From positions 1 to 5,220 of the forward strand of contig JBDSBP010000342.1 in NCBI GenBank assembly GCA_039921525.1: a stretch of DNA of 5,220 nt, read 5' to 3'. The notes beneath the pieces are model-generated. The model was not told the origin of the DNA. It was given only the letters and a program-made list of their open reading frames with translations, and made no database searches. This DNA is from JADCRZ01 sp039921525. Lineage in GTDB: Bacteria; Bacteroidota; Bacteroidia; Chitinophagales; Chitinophagaceae. The position numbers were made by a program, and so were the translations under genes. Position 1 is the first letter of the stretch, and each line of letters opens with the position of its first letter. Below, piece by piece: positions 4,959-5,220 of the stretch.

Positions 4959-5220
4959 TCACACCTCGTACCCGATACTCTTAAACGAAAAAACCTCTTC
5001 AGATTCTTCTAAGTAACGTTTTATCCGCTCCAGGTCTTTGTACTTGGGGGTATCCCCGATAAACTTCGGGAATATTTTCCTGACTGCTTGGTATACCGCC
5101 CGCGTACTGCCCGATAACCGCGGCACACAGCCCAGGTAGTCTATCGCCTGGAGCACCGTCATCATCTGGATCGCCAGTACCTCGAAGCTATTATCTATTA
5201 CCTTTTTGGTGAGCAGGGCC
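4959..5220 (-). CDS. Aromatic amino acid ammonia-lyase (HAL/TAL-like), C-terminal part
   Basis: Only the last 86 residues are in the window; the frame is open to position 5219 and the protein continues beyond the edge. It starts ALLTKKVIDNSFEVLAIQMMTV in frame and ends FKSIGYEV with a TGA stop. The helical stretch EVLAIQMMTVLQAIDYL, followed by a loop with RLSGSTRAVYQAVRK and FIGDTPKYKDLERIKRYL, fits my recollection of the C-terminal helices of histidine/tyrosine ammonia-lyase relatives of flexirubin clusters. The MIO-forming Ala-Ser-Gly and the substrate-selecting residues lie upstream and cannot be checked. If correct, it would deaminate tyrosine (or phenylalanine) to 4-coumarate or cinnamate, the aryl starter of the polyene. 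The internal ATG near 5165 should not be read as the gene start. The assignment depends on both this fragment and its neighbours. Confidence 0.72.
   Translation of the reverse strand, partial: ALLTKKVIDNSFEVLAIQMMTVLQAIDYLGCVPRLSGSTRAVYQAVRKIFPKFIGDTPKYKDLERIKRYLEESEEVFSFKSIGYEV

Noticed and set aside
4959..5165. A complete 68-residue gene starting at the ATG at 5165
   Set aside because: The frame continues without a stop to the window edge with family-like sequence (ALLTKKVIDNSFEVLAIQ), so this ATG is internal to a larger gene.

Overview
The window looks like part of a polyketide-type polyene pigment gene cluster (flexirubin or aryl-polyene class) from a member of the Bacteroidota, possibly the Chitinophagaceae or a related family. 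The reasons are the AT-rich spacers, the lack of clear Shine-Dalgarno sites, tightly packed genes with 1-35 bp junctions, and short palindromic and heptad repeats of a kind I associate with this phylum. The order ammonia-lyase, FabG-type reductase, ketosynthase, acyl carrier protein, LpxL-type acyltransferase and hotdog dehydratase is the one I remember from flexirubin loci. The assignment rests on protein motifs and gene order; no search was run.

Every supported gene lies on the minus strand, so transcription runs from position 5220 towards 1. In transcription order they are: the C-terminal 86 residues of an aromatic amino acid ammonia-lyase-like protein (4959-5220, cut by the window edge); a 3-oxoacyl-ACP reductase (4121-4849); a 208-bp spacer with a pair of inverted 7-bp-unit arrays (3999-4116); a FabB/F-type ketosynthase (2689-3912); an acyl carrier protein (2426-2683); an LpxL/HtrB-type acyltransferase (1542-2426); a short third array of the same 7-bp unit (1517-1544); a FabZ-like hotdog protein (1087-1506); and a secreted protein of unknown function (425-1078). 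Positions 1-424 hold no credible gene but at least five stem-loop elements, three of them related copies of one palindromic repeat.

Proposed joint role (inference): the lyase makes a cinnamate or 4-coumarate starter. ACP carries the growing chain. The ketosynthase adds two-carbon units, the reductase reduces each 3-oxo group, and the hotdog protein removes water to leave conjugated double bonds. The membrane-bound acyltransferase would move the finished acyl chain to its acceptor. The starter-activating ligase, any second ketosynthase or chain-length factor, and the dialkylresorcinol genes that would separate flexirubin from plain aryl polyene are not in the window.

Points worth a second look: Gln in place of the usual catalytic His in the dehydratase; Ser at the usual Asn position in the reductase; heptad arrays placed at the 3' ends of two operon genes, one of which supplies the stop codon; and the repeat-dense region 1-424. 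I found no CRISPR array, tRNA, rRNA, transposase or other clear mobile element.
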